From Halobacteriovorax vibrionivorans (GTDB taxonomy: Bacteria > Bdellovibrionota > Bacteriovoracia > Bacteriovoracales > Bacteriovoracaceae), in NCBI RefSeq assembly GCF_003346865.1, contig NZ_QDKL01000001.1, forward strand, positions 682,001 to 746,000: 64,000 nucleotides of DNA. The letters are read 5' to 3'. Under the pieces are notes generated by a model that searched no databases, had not been told where the DNA came from, and saw only the letters and a list, made by a program, of their open reading frames with translations. A program made the position numbers and the translations under genes. Below, piece after piece: positions 7,943 to 17,011 of this stretch (its first letter is position 1; every line of letters begins with the position of its first letter).

Positions 7943-8545
7943 ATGGCCGAAGCTCGTGATGAATTCACTATAATTACTACCTTTAACTGCAACTGGGATT
8001 GCTCGTATTGCATCATAGACACTCATGAGCGCAATAAGAAGAATCCAATCAGCAAGGAGATGCTCCTTGAGAAGATTTATAATGTAACAGAAGGTGCTAC
8101 AGTTAGCCTCAGTGGAGGTGAGCCAGGTTTAATTGATCCAAAAACGATGGAAAAAGTCTTTGAGCATCTTGTGAAGCTTAATTGCACAATTGATGTTTTC
8201 ACAAATGGGCTCTTCATTAAAAGATATGGTGATAAATACTTACAATATATTGATGAAGTTCTTTATCATTGTGTGGAAACCCTAGACCAAGAAATAGAAT
8301 TTCCCGATATGGACGAAGAACAAGTAACTTATGTCATCATCGTTACAAATGATAATCACCATATGGTTGATGACTTCTTAGATAAATACCCTCATATTTC
8401 ATTCAAATTGGCCTGTAATATGAAACACGGTCAAACTCTTAATCGTGGGGATGCTTTTAAGCTCTTCATGAGAAATAAGAAGCGAATTAGTGAAGACAGC
8501 TTTGAAACACTCTTTCGTTATCACTGCGATTGCAATCTCGTTTAA
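7943..8545 (+). CDS. Short radical SAM-like protein
   Basis: 200 aa. The N-terminus has CNWDCSYC (C16, C20, C23), the CX3CX2C ligand set for the [4Fe-4S] cluster that cleaves SAM, then a GGEPG motif (about residues 58-62) and the beta strand IDVFTNG. The chain is much shorter than usual radical SAM barrels (about 300 aa), resembling the minimal QueE-like size. It ends YHCDCNLV with two more cysteines. It sits alone upstream of the radical-SAM-rich island and may be related to it; its reaction is unknown. Confidence 0.8.
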   Translation: MAEARDEFTIITTFNCNWDCSYCIIDTHERNKKNPISKEMLLEKIYNVTEGATVSLSGGEPGLIDPKTMEKVFEHLVKLNCTIDVFTNGLFIKRYGDKYLQYIDEVLYHCVETLDQEIEFPDMDEEQVTYVIIVTNDNHHMVDDFLDKYPHISFKLACNMKHGQTLNRGDAFKLFMRNKKRISEDSFETLFRYHCDCNLV

Positions 8546-8563
8546 ACATTAAAGCTAAATAAA

Positions 8564-8588
8564 AAAAGGGAGTCCATGACTCCCTTTT
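8564..8588. terminator. Bidirectional terminator
   Basis: Perfect 10-bp stem AAAAGGGAGT / ACTCCCTTTT with 5-nt loop, A-rich before and T-rich after. It lies between the plus-strand radical SAM gene and the minus-strand prepilin gene and fits termination of both. Confidence 0.85.
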
Positions 8589-8610
8589 ATATTATCTATT
8601 TGTCTTAACT

Positions 8611-10149
8611 TTATTCTAAAGGCGCTAAAGGTAGTGCGCATACATCTTCATATTTATATGCATCTTCACCTTCACACAGGGCCTTCATAAGAAGGTTAAC
8701 TCTAAACTTAAGCTCTTGGTTCTCTGCTCTAAGCTCTTTAATTGCAGCAGTATTTATAGCAGGCATTTTTGTGTATTGAACATTAAGTAAACCAGTCGCC
8801 TCATCTCGCTCAACAACTTCTGGAAAGACCTTCTCAAGATCTTGAGCGATATAACCTATATCTTTACGACCAGTATCTTTCCATACAAATGAAACACCTC
8901 TAATTTCATCTAATTTATCTAAGACTCCATCAAGTACGGCCACTTCATCTTTAACACTCTCATCAGATAAAAAGTTAATATAAGAGCCATCATACATAGT
9001 AATTTGTCTTGTAGTGACTGGAGATCCCGGATCACCTACTTGAATATTTCCATAAACTCGAAAATGAGAAGTTTGACCGGACTGCCCCACCATTACATAT
9101 GACCCATAAGGGTTAAGCATCAAACTAGTTGCCACACCAGCATTAGAAGCCTGTATTTCATTCGAGTCGAATGCTAGGTAACTAGACCCAGATCCCATAA
9201 TTTTTAAAGCTGCAGAAGCTGGATTACCATTTGCGATATCTGTATAACCAACACCTGAAATCTCCACACGTCCATATGGATTTACTCTTAATAAAGAAGT
9301 CGCTGAACCGTCATCACTTTGAATTGTTCTCTCATCAAATCTTAAGCCAGTAACACCATTATCTCGAGTAACAATTAGAGGAACACGTGGCGTATTATTC
9401 GCTCCAACAGGTACAGCTGTACTACTACCAATTATAGCTGAATAGGTTGGTGATGCAGGCGTTGTTCCAGCAGCCTCAGTAATTAACCTTACCTCAGCAC
9501 AGTCACCATTAATATCAAGATGCCCACCTAAAGCAACACAGGCTGCATCAATATATTCATCCTGCGCGCCATGACAACTTTGAAGATCACCAGCAGCATT
9601 TGTAATAACCGTGACCTTAAATCTAGCAGGAATTGTTGCACCACCGTAAGAAGAACGTTTAACTACATCTGCATCGGCTCCTGCCCTACCTTTTAAAAAG
9701 ATAACCGCCATTGTCGCCTCAAATTTATAATGAGTAACACCACCAGAAGCTGGAAAGTCGTCTGGAGTTGAATCTGCGTCCTTCATAATTTGCATACTAT
9801 CAACTGTAATTATATCTGCTTGAGAACCAAGCTCGTCTCCAACAGAGATAACAGCATTACCATCTTTGTCACGAATTTCTGTCAAAGTATCTGTAGTCGT
9901 AAAATTTGGCTGTGGTCCAAAATTAACTCCATTAAGAGTTTGCTGACAAGAGTCTTTATCTGAAAGAAAACGACTAATCCTTTGTTTTTCTTGTTGAACA
10001 TTAAAAACTTGAGAGGCCCTCTTTGAAGTTTTATTTATATTTCCCATAATGTTAACAACAGCTACAGATAAAACTCCTAGTAGACCTGCCGCAACCATAA
10101 TTTCCACGAGGGTAAAACCAAACTCATTATTTCGTTTTTTGTAATTCAT
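8611..10149 (-). CDS. Prepilin-like fibre protein with C-terminal S74 intramolecular chaperone
   Basis: 512 aa chimera. Residues 10-30 are a type IV/type II pseudopilin leader, EFGFTLVEIMVAAG, with cleavage expected after G11 and the key Glu at mature position 5. The middle holds fibre-like repeats: LRFDERTIQSDDGSATSLL...NPYGRVEI, and again LAFDSNEIQASNAGVATSLM...NPYGSYVMVG. The last about 110 residues are a Peptidase_S74 type chaperone (DESVKDEV, IRGVSFVWKDTG, DIGYIAQDLEKVFPEVV, then a coiled coil), known from phage tail spikes, where it trimerises and self-cleaves. I take ATG 10149 after AAAGG. It is probably an exported trimeric surface fibre. Divergent from the epimerase gene. Confidence 0.88.
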   Translation of the reverse strand: MNYKKRNNEFGFTLVEIMVAAGLLGVLSVAVVNIMGNINKTSKRASQVFNVQQEKQRISRFLSDKDSCQQTLNGVNFGPQPNFTTTDTLTEIRDKDGNAVISVGDELGSQADIITVDSMQIMKDADSTPDDFPASGGVTHYKFEATMAVIFLKGRAGADADVVKRSSYGGATIPARFKVTVITNAAGDLQSCHGAQDEYIDAACVALGGHLDINGDCAEVRLITEAAGTTPASPTYSAIIGSSTAVPVGANNTPRVPLIVTRDNGVTGLRFDERTIQSDDGSATSLLRVNPYGRVEISGVGYTDIANGNPASAALKIMGSGSSYLAFDSNEIQASNAGVATSLMLNPYGSYVMVGQSGQTSHFRVYGNIQVGDPGSPVTTRQITMYDGSYINFLSDESVKDEVAVLDGVLDKLDEIRGVSFVWKDTGRKDIGYIAQDLEKVFPEVVERDEATGLLNVQYTKMPAINTAAIKELRAENQELKFRVNLLMKALCEGEDAYKYEDVCALPLAPLE

Positions 10150-10266
10150 TTGAGACACCTTTAAATATGCATTATGTTATAATTATAAGTGTATTTAAAT
10201 TTTAATGCATTATTATTAACTAAATAATTTTACCTCGACATAAAATATGTGCAAGTGACTGAAAAT

Positions 10267-11226
10267 ATGACTAAGAAAAAAATGATTATTACAGGTGGGT
10301 TAGGCTTTCTTGGAAGCGCTATTGCCAAGAATTTCTTTCATAAGTACGACTTAGTCATCATTGACAACGAGTCTACTAATGTCATTAAAGCTGACGAATT
10401 GTCTCTGTTAAGTGACCAAATTATCTACAAAAAGCTCGACTTAGCACTATTAAACGAACAAGAGAAAGATTGGTTTAAAAAAGAATTAGAAGATACCACA
10501 TATTTTTGTCACTTTGCAGCCGCTGTAGGTGTCAAAAAAATTGATGAGAACCCGAATGCGGCCATTATAAATGAGTACCAAGTAAATCAAAATATACTTC
10601 CATTAATAGCGCAGTCTAATGCAAAACTACTCTTTGCTTCAAGCTCTGAAGTTTATGGAAATGCCACTGAATGCACAGAGGATCAGTCTCTTGAGATAGG
10701 CTCGCCTGATACCTTGAGATGGGGATATGCTTGTAATAAGCTTATGACTGAATTTCTAATAAAGAGTTATGAAATTCCACATATCACCCTAAGACTTTTT
10801 AATGTAACAGGTCCTGGTCAATCACCAGATTACGGAATGGTTATTCCAAAAATGATTAAGGATGCAAAAGAAGAAGGTAGTATTAATGTTTACGGCGATG
10901 GAAATCAATGTCGAAGTTTTTGTGATGTAGAAGACTTCCTAAAGGCCATCGACATATTAATATCGAATGATATGTTTCATAACCAAACTCTTAACATTGG
11001 TAATGATAAAAACCTCATTACAATTAAAGAATTAGCTCATTTAATAAGAGACACACTTAAAGTAGACGCACAAATTAATTATTTAAACTTCCATGATGTC
11101 TACAGTAAAAATAGTGATGATATTTATAAAAGATCACCTAATACAGCAAAGCTAAAAGAGATATACACTCCAGAGATCGATGTGAAGTCAATCATAAGAA
11201 AAATTGCTGAGCACAAATATGGATAA
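10267..11226 (+). CDS. NAD-dependent sugar epimerase/dehydratase (SDR)
   Basis: About 319 aa extended short-chain dehydrogenase acting on a nucleotide sugar. It shows the Rossmann motif GGLGFLG (10-16), the CHFAAAVGV block, SSSEVYG and the catalytic YxxxK as GYACNKL, then RLFNVTGPGQ and the DVEDF substrate region. This pattern is nearest to UDP-glucuronate decarboxylase / UDP-glucose 4-epimerase relatives; the exact reaction cannot be set. Start is uncertain: ATG 10267, ATG 10282 or GTG 10249. It heads a four-gene plus-strand unit and overlaps the next gene by 8 bases. Confidence 0.88.
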   Translation: MTKKKMIITGGLGFLGSAIAKNFFHKYDLVIIDNESTNVIKADELSLLSDQIIYKKLDLALLNEQEKDWFKKELEDTTYFCHFAAAVGVKKIDENPNAAIINEYQVNQNILPLIAQSNAKLLFASSSEVYGNATECTEDQSLEIGSPDTLRWGYACNKLMTEFLIKSYEIPHITLRLFNVTGPGQSPDYGMVIPKMIKDAKEEGSINVYGDGNQCRSFCDVEDFLKAIDILISNDMFHNQTLNIGNDKNLITIKELAHLIRDTLKVDAQINYLNFHDVYSKNSDDIYKRSPNTAKLKEIYTPEIDVKSIIRKIAEHKYG

Positions 11227-11782
11227 GAAGAAAGTTTTAATGATTCATGAGGTATTTGACTGGATGTTAGATCTTGATCTATCTGACTATATTATAACGT
11301 TTGATGATGGACTATATTCACAATACAAAAAACTAGAACATTTCAAAAAATTTAATACACCTAAGATATATTTTATTTCAACGGGGATTTTGGCCAGTGA
11401 AGACATTGAACAAAATGAATCAGTAATTGAATGTGCAAAAGCACATGAACTCTACTTCAAAAACGAAGACACTAGCAATTATATGAAATGGAGTCAGGTT
11501 AAAGAAATTGCTTCAACCAAGAATTGCTTCATAGGCGGGCATTCTCATGCTCATCGCGACCTAAGAAGTAACACAAGTATAAAAGATCTTCATCTACATC
11601 TAAAAGACGATACCGACTTAATGCTTAAGAAATTCAAGGAAAATGGAATAGAAATTCAAGATTTCTGCTTCCCATATAATTATGAAGCACCTCTATACAA
11701 AGAAATATTAAAACAAAATGGCATTATTAATTTCTTTGGCAAAGAAAGAGTTGCGATAGAGGATCTAAAAAATGCAATATGA
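11219..11782 (+). CDS. Polysaccharide deacetylase-like (NodB fold) protein
   Basis: 187 aa. TFDDG (27-31) and HSHAH in GGHSHAHRDL correspond to the metal-binding motifs of carbohydrate esterase family 4; FCFPYNYEAP matches the later motif around the catalytic-site proline/tyrosine. It would remove acetyl from an N-acetylated sugar. It is short for the family and has no signal peptide, so a cytoplasmic substrate such as a lipid- or nucleotide-linked sugar is likely. The ATG overlaps the epimerase stop and the next gene starts inside this one's end, indicating coupling. Confidence 0.75.
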   Translation: MDKKKVLMIHEVFDWMLDLDLSDYIITFDDGLYSQYKKLEHFKKFNTPKIYFISTGILASEDIEQNESVIECAKAHELYFKNEDTSNYMKWSQVKEIASTKNCFIGGHSHAHRDLRSNTSIKDLHLHLKDDTDLMLKKFKENGIEIQDFCFPYNYEAPLYKEILKQNGIINFFGKERVAIEDLKNAI

Positions 11783-12683
11783 GAATCAAAAGATTCTAGA
11801 AATTGGACAAGGCTCTCCTCTCAATATTAACTGGGAAATGGTATCTCATTGTCAATACGATTGTTCTTATTGCTACTATCGTCCATTTACTAGTGACACA
11901 AATTATTCAACTCTAAGCAAGATCATTCTCAAAAAACTTAAAAATATAGAAGAGGATTTCATTATCAACTTAATTGGTGGTGAGCCTACCCTCCACCCGG
12001 ACTTTACACAAGTCATTGATGAATTAATCTCAATTGAAAACTTAAAAGAAATACGTATTGTAACAAACTTTATAAAGCCGGAAAGCTTTTGGAATAAAAT
12101 ACAAAGAAGCTCAAAAATAAAAATCACAGCAAGCTATCATCCAGAGTACAAAAATAAGGATTTTATCAAAAAAAGCGAGATTCTATCCGATCAATTCAAT
12201 ATCGACATCGCATTCTTGTTTACAAATAAAATTGAAGAATTCATTAAGTACAAAGAAGTATTTGAAGATGCCTATCAACTGGCAAAACAAAAGAAGCTTA
12301 CACTCAACTGTGTAAGACTTCACAAAGAAGAATATAATAATACAACATACGAAGAGTATGATCCTGAAATTGAAGACTTCATTAAAGAAAGCGAACATAA
12401 AGTATCTTCACTAGATAACAAAGAAACCACACTGATTAAAACTAGTGATATTCAAAAAAATATAGCAAAGTCTCACTTTCTTGCTAATGGATATAACAAA
12501 TTAAAAGGTTGGAAATGCGATATCAAGGCCTTTATTATTCATTACGATGCGCAAGTGTCATATGCATGTAAGAACACTAAAAAACATATTTTAACTTGTG
12601 ACTTTAAGACAGAAGGCATTGTTTGTCCTTTTAACTTATGTGAATGTGATGATTACTGGAGCTTTAAAAAGGTGGCACCATGA
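11772..12683 (+). CDS. Radical SAM enzyme with C-terminal Cys cluster
   Basis: 303 aa. CQYDCSYC gives C27, C31, C34 for the SAM-binding [4Fe-4S] cluster, and LIGGEPTLHPDF is the GGEP motif. The C-terminal part has YACKNT, LTCDF, IVCPFNLCECD, enough cysteines for an auxiliary cluster (twitch/SPASM-like). It lies between the deacetylase and PIG-L genes with 11-base and 4-base overlaps, so it probably acts on the same product. Substrate unknown. Confidence 0.88.
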   Translation: MQYENQKILEIGQGSPLNINWEMVSHCQYDCSYCYYRPFTSDTNYSTLSKIILKKLKNIEEDFIINLIGGEPTLHPDFTQVIDELISIENLKEIRIVTNFIKPESFWNKIQRSSKIKITASYHPEYKNKDFIKKSEILSDQFNIDIAFLFTNKIEEFIKYKEVFEDAYQLAKQKKLTLNCVRLHKEEYNNTTYEEYDPEIEDFIKESEHKVSSLDNKETTLIKTSDIQKNIAKSHFLANGYNKLKGWKCDIKAFIIHYDAQVSYACKNTKKHILTCDFKTEGIVCPFNLCECDDYWSFKKVAP

Positions 12684-13342
12684 ATAAAAACATATTAATT
12701 GTTGTGGCCCATGCTGATGATGAAGTCCTGGGTTGTGGAGCCACTATAAGTAAACATATAAGAAATAAGGACAATGTTAGTATTTTAGTTCTAACAGATA
12801 GCTCTTCTGCACAAGGTAAAGATATTAACATTCGTCATAATGAGTTTCTTAAGGCAATGAATATCTTAGGAGTAGAAGATTTTAAGAAGCTAGATTATAA
12901 AGATAATCGTTTGGATTCTTACGATCTTGTGGATATTGTCAAAGACATAGAGATTATAAAAGAGAAGATTAATCCTGATATTGTTTATACACACTCATAT
13001 AATGATCTCAACCTTGATCATCAAATTACAAACAAGGCCGTTTTAACAGCATTTAGGCCACTACCAAATTATAAGAAGTGTAATATTTTTGCATTTGATA
13101 TTCCATCTAGTATCGAATATCAATCAGTCTATCATCTACGCACCAATCCAAACTATTACAACACGATTGATGAGATTGACTTAAAAATCAAAATTCAGGC
13201 CATGATGGCATATGAAACAGAACTCCATCCCTTCCCACATCCTCGATCAATTGAGAACCTTGAAATAAGTGCAAAAAAAGAAGGGACTATGTGTGGAGAA
13301 GCTCTAGCTGAGTCTTTCTATATTGAAAGGTTAATTAATTAG
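12680..13342 (+). CDS. PIG-L/LmbE family N-deacetylase
   Basis: 220 aa. The zinc-site signature HADDE (H11, D13, D14) follows the first strand ILIVVA, and HSYNDLNLDHQ carries the later His ligand. Family members deacetylate N-acetylglucosamine groups on lipids, thiols or antibiotics. With the epimerase and the other deacetylase it points to amino-sugar processing. It ends 8 bases inside the convergent aminotransferase gene. Confidence 0.9.
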   Translation: MNKNILIVVAHADDEVLGCGATISKHIRNKDNVSILVLTDSSSAQGKDINIRHNEFLKAMNILGVEDFKKLDYKDNRLDSYDLVDIVKDIEIIKEKINPDIVYTHSYNDLNLDHQITNKAVLTAFRPLPNYKKCNIFAFDIPSSIEYQSVYHLRTNPNYYNTIDEIDLKIKIQAMMAYETELHPFPHPRSIENLEISAKKEGTMCGEALAESFYIERLIN

Positions 13343-14399
13343 AATGAAATTGGTCAATAAGGCCACAGATATATTCAATTTCATCATCTTTTAAACATTC
13401 AAAAAAAGGAAGACTAAGTGAAGTTCGAAAATACTCTTCAGCGCCTTTAAATGTATCACCATTATTCCAATGAGAATGTAGATGAAGTGGCCGAAAGTGA
13501 ATCGATGTTTCAGCTCCATGTTCTTTTAAGAAAGCCTTAAGCTCATTACGGCGTTCTGAGTGAATAATTAAAAGCGATGGTATATTAGCATTATAAGTTG
13601 GTACTAAATTGATATTTTCAGATAATAAACTTTTATATTTCTTATAGAGACTAGTACGCCTATCTACCTTTTCATCAAAATTATTAAGCTGATCGATTAT
13701 AAATGCCGCACTAATATTGGTCATATTGGCCTTGCGTCCTAGTTCAACAATATCATAGCTTCCATCAGAAAATTTTCGTATACCATGGAGTCTTCTCTCT
13801 TTTGCCAAACTAATCATTGTTTCATCAGAAAAGACCATGCCTCCACCATCAGGAGAAGAAATAATTTTATTAGGATAAAAACTAAAAAATGATGCATCAA
13901 TAGCTGAATGAAAACAATTTGGATAAATCAACTGGGCCAAGTCTTCAATAATTTTAAAACCATACTCTTTCTTTAGCGTAATCAAATTCTCCCGATCGTA
14001 TAGTGCACCACCAATCGATACAGGAATGACAGCATTCACCTCATGTGACTTAAGTATTTCTGATAAATGGTTAGTATCAATCATCCCTAAAATTGGATCT
14101 ACATCACAAAAGATCACTCTATGACCTAAACGCTTTGGAACTTCTGCTGTTGTTGCAAAAGTATTGGTTGGAACTACAATATTTACAGATTCATTAGTAA
14201 AAAACGTATCCAAAATAACTTCAAAAGCAGAAGTTGCACTACTTGTTGCAACAAAATTAGGAAAATTGAATTTTTCCATCAATAAGTATTCAGCTTCGGT
14301 AACCTTTACACCACCAGTCCAATATCCTGAGACAATAACCTCTTGGACTTCTTGAATTAACTTATCTGATGAATAGGGATAGAAAAAAGGAATTTTCAT
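13335..14399 (-). CDS. DegT/DnrJ/EryC1 family PLP aminotransferase
   Basis: 354 aa, family length. Visible motifs are GYWTGG, the substrate-loop PTNTFATT, the cofactor contacts EDLAQL (D153, Q156) and FFSFYPNKIISSPDGGG with K178 as the Schiff-base lysine. The family aminates keto groups on nucleotide sugars (or, rarely, dehydrates them). It is the last gene of the long minus-strand operon and overlaps the preceding gene by an ATGA junction. It suggests that an amino sugar or amino-cyclitol is made by the island. Confidence 0.92.
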   Translation of the reverse strand: MKIPFFYPYSSDKLIQEVQEVIVSGYWTGGVKVTEAEYLLMEKFNFPNFVATSSATSAFEVILDTFFTNESVNIVVPTNTFATTAEVPKRLGHRVIFCDVDPILGMIDTNHLSEILKSHEVNAVIPVSIGGALYDRENLITLKKEYGFKIIEDLAQLIYPNCFHSAIDASFFSFYPNKIISSPDGGGMVFSDETMISLAKERRLHGIRKFSDGSYDIVELGRKANMTNISAAFIIDQLNNFDEKVDRRTSLYKKYKSLLSENINLVPTYNANIPSLLIIHSERRNELKAFLKEHGAETSIHFRPLHLHSHWNNGDTFKGAEEYFRTSLSLPFFECLKDDEIEYICGLIDQFHSN

Positions 14400-15073
14400 G
14401 TATATAAATACTTTTCCTGAGCATCCGCGATTGGATATTCTCGCGCTAATATATTCTTAACATTAAAGAAAGGGTTTCTATTCTTTTCGAGATAATATAA
14501 GCAGTTAATATTATAATCGCAGATATAGACAAATATAGGACGACGTTTTTGAATTTCAACGTATTTTAAATCAACTATCTTGATCTCACCTGTTTCAACA
14601 TTCTTATAAACTTTAGAATAGAGTTGATTATAGAATGGAAAAAGTACTCTGCGATCATTTCCCCACAAGTTCTTAGTAAGCTCAACGATAACCTTTCCGT
14701 CATTTTCTTTGAGGTCATCCATTTTAAACCAACCGTTCTCTTCTCTGTAATATTCGAAAACAAGAAAGCTTTCAGACTCCTCTAATAACGTCGGTAATAT
14801 TGTCTTTTTATTCATTACCTTACGATACTTTTCTAATAATTCATCAAAAGTGAAGTCCACTGAACGATCGATATCGGGAGCCTCTGTAACTAAGTATTTA
14901 AGAGCTGGTTTGAAAACATACTTTTTATTTCCTACAGGGATAAAGTAAAAGCTCTTACTTTTACCAAAGCCTGTTCCTACTGGAACATCAATATTAAATT
15001 CTTCCTTAAGCTTTGCTTGTGATGCATATAAGAATTCAATCTTCTTTTCTCTTAAGATATGTTCAATATCCAA
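14396..15073 (-). CDS. Unknown protein, possibly kinase-fold-like
   Basis: 225 aa, no family recognised. It contains a beta-rich N-terminal half (FYFIPVGNKKYVFKPALKYL), then LPTLLEESESFLVFEYY and a later KIVDLKYVEIQKRRP. The order of a lysine in a YVFKP strand, an LVFEYY strand and a DLK motif is loosely like aminoglycoside-kinase folds, but no HxD catalytic loop is evident, so this is only a hint. Tightly coupled between a glycosyltransferase-like gene and the aminotransferase (1-base gap and ATGA overlap). Confidence 0.6.
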   Translation of the reverse strand: MDIEHILREKKIEFLYASQAKLKEEFNIDVPVGTGFGKSKSFYFIPVGNKKYVFKPALKYLVTEAPDIDRSVDFTFDELLEKYRKVMNKKTILPTLLEESESFLVFEYYREENGWFKMDDLKENDGKVIVELTKNLWGNDRRVLFPFYNQLYSKVYKNVETGEIKIVDLKYVEIQKRRPIFVYICDYNINCLYYLEKNRNPFFNVKNILAREYPIADAQEKYLYT

Positions 15074-15074
15074 T

Positions 15075-15911
15075 TCAAACCTCTTTCATACGTTTAAAAT
15101 ATGCTATTCTCTCTCTCACTTTATCATATTTCGAGTTTGGATAGAGATGTTCATGCCAAAAATATATATTGCTTAATCGGTCTTTAGGAAAGGTATTAAC
15201 TGAAGCGTAACCTTCACCTACTTGATAGTATTGAATAGGATAGATATCTAGCTTTCCTTCATTATACGCTTTTTCTATAACGTATTCCTCTAAAAAGTAT
15301 TTTTCTACATTACTACAATACTTCTGCCACCTCTCATCACCATTTGTTTCGTAAAGTTTCATTAACTCATTAAAAAAGTAGTGATAAAAACCACTGTCTC
15401 TTCTTGATATAATAAAGCCTGTATCAAGAGGATTATCCCAGTCTTCTCCTATGAAGCGTTGATCCTTCTTTGATATATCGTCGTATTGTCCAACTACGAT
15501 TTTTCCATTACAAACAATATCAAAAAGAGTTTGATCAATTGGTTTAATAAGGTTCATATCAAGATCAATGTGGATCAGGATATCCTCTTTAAGTTCTCTT
15601 TCGAGTAACATTCCACAAAATGGTACATTTATAAAACCAGATTCAAATTCTTCAGTTTCTTCATGATATTTTTCAATATAGGTTACATTCAATTCTTTAA
15701 ATTTTTCTTTCGTTTTGGCACTTACAACGTGTTTGGACGGACAATAAGTATAGATTGGTATATCACTTAAATCCCCACCATTTTTACGCCAATTCTCAAA
15801 ACACAGAATAGCTTCGTCTTCATAATATCTTTGATTTTCAAAAGTAATACCATTGTCATCATTTGTACTTCGGCCATTACTTTCAATCATTGTAATAAGA
15901 GCAATTTTCAT
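15075..15911 (-). CDS. Glycosyltransferase-like protein (DxD motif)
   Basis: 278 aa. LIHIDLDMNLIKPI holds a DxD motif (D116, D118) after a hydrophobic strand, the usual metal/nucleotide-sugar site of GT-A folds, and NPLDTGFIISRRDSG resembles the acceptor-side block of GT8-like enzymes. It would add a sugar in the cytoplasm to a glycan or protein acceptor. It follows the amidinotransferase by 5 bp. The family assignment is by motif only. Confidence 0.65.
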   Translation of the reverse strand: MKIALITMIESNGRSTNDDNGITFENQRYYEDEAILCFENWRKNGGDLSDIPIYTYCPSKHVVSAKTKEKFKELNVTYIEKYHEETEEFESGFINVPFCGMLLERELKEDILIHIDLDMNLIKPIDQTLFDIVCNGKIVVGQYDDISKKDQRFIGEDWDNPLDTGFIISRRDSGFYHYFFNELMKLYETNGDERWQKYCSNVEKYFLEEYVIEKAYNEGKLDIYPIQYYQVGEGYASVNTFPKDRLSNIYFWHEHLYPNSKYDKVRERIAYFKRMKEV

Positions 15912-15916
15912 ACGTT

Positions 15917-17011
15917 CTACTTTGTATAATCGATATATTCGTCATCTCTATGTGTATCGAGCGTGGAACAGTGTATTCCACCACCAAAGATCTCACAATT
16001 TTCGAGCCTAACTGGGTGAGGAATAAAACCATGCTTATCTAAAAGCTCAATCACGTTAGATGCACTTTCACTAACAAGCACATTTTTTTCATCTATATTT
16101 ACAATATTAATATCCATTCCTCTCGTACTTGCAAGTTGAATATCAATATCAGTTTTCCCAGATTCAATAACGGGCTCCGCCTTATAATCATCAGGGAATA
16201 GACATTCCCAATTCTTAAATTTTTCAGGTAAGAAATCTTTTATATTTCTATACTTAGGATTAACTAAGAAAGTACCAGGTTTTAAGCAAACGAGAACACC
16301 ATCAATATGGTTATCAGCAACATTAACGGTATGGAAGTTAGATTCAGGAAAAAATGACTTCACCCACTCAAGTCCTAAGAAATGATTATATGAATTCACA
16401 TTTACAATAACATCTTTTCCGATTCTTAGAAATTGTGCGCCATCAATGGCCATAGTATATTTACTACGATCAAAATTTTCATAATCTCTTTTAGAATTCC
16501 ACTCACTTAAGTCCATGGCCTCTTCAACAAGTTTATTATGTGGTGAGCGAATCCATTTTCCACCTCGCCCCCCGTCAAAGAGTTTGTTATAAACATTATA
16601 TAAGAGCGTATTTTCAAAAAAGCGATTTCTTACATATGTAGGTGTTTCAATTATATAATCACGATAGACAAGAGAGACATCCCTTACATTACTAGCACTA
16701 GAAAGTTCAGTTTTATAATCAGGTGTTTTAATCGTAACAACTTCACCAAGTCGCTCAGGCCTGTAAACTTTAACTCCTAATTTTTCAAATGTAGCCGCTA
16801 AATTATCTAATTGCTCATTTCTTTTTAATAGTAACTCATGATTAACATAATATTCTTGACCACCGTGTTCTAAGCGATCATAGACAGCGTGAGTTAAATT
16901 TTCGCCGTAAAAATGTTGAAACGTAAAGTCAGCAATTCTTTTACTAATTTCTAACTCTCTTCCGACAATTATAGAATTTAACTTACCAAATGAGGTATTA
17001 CTATTTATCAC
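15917..17011 (-). CDS. Glycine/inosamine-type amidinotransferase
   Basis: 364 aa, matching AGAT/StrB-like enzymes that move an amidino group from arginine to an amine. The Asp-His-Cys catalytic set is visible: D190 in AIDGAQFLRIGKD, H235 in DNHIDGVL and C348 in GGGIHCSTLDTHR. LKPGTFLVNP and the N-terminal LNSIIVGRE also match. The start is GTG, sharing a GTGA overlap with the upstream radical SAM stop. In the context of an aminotransferase and deacetylases, guanidination of an amino sugar or amino-cyclitol, as in streptomycin-type pathways, is the likely role; a peptide amine is an alternative. Confidence 0.9.
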   Translation of the reverse strand: MINSNTSFGKLNSIIVGRELEISKRIADFTFQHFYGENLTHAVYDRLEHGGQEYYVNHELLLKRNEQLDNLAATFEKLGVKVYRPERLGEVVTIKTPDYKTELSSASNVRDVSLVYRDYIIETPTYVRNRFFENTLLYNVYNKLFDGGRGGKWIRSPHNKLVEEAMDLSEWNSKRDYENFDRSKYTMAIDGAQFLRIGKDVIVNVNSYNHFLGLEWVKSFFPESNFHTVNVADNHIDGVLVCLKPGTFLVNPKYRNIKDFLPEKFKNWECLFPDDYKAEPVIESGKTDIDIQLASTRGMDINIVNIDEKNVLVSESASNVIELLDKHGFIPHPVRLENCEIFGGGIHCSTLDTHRDDEYIDYTK

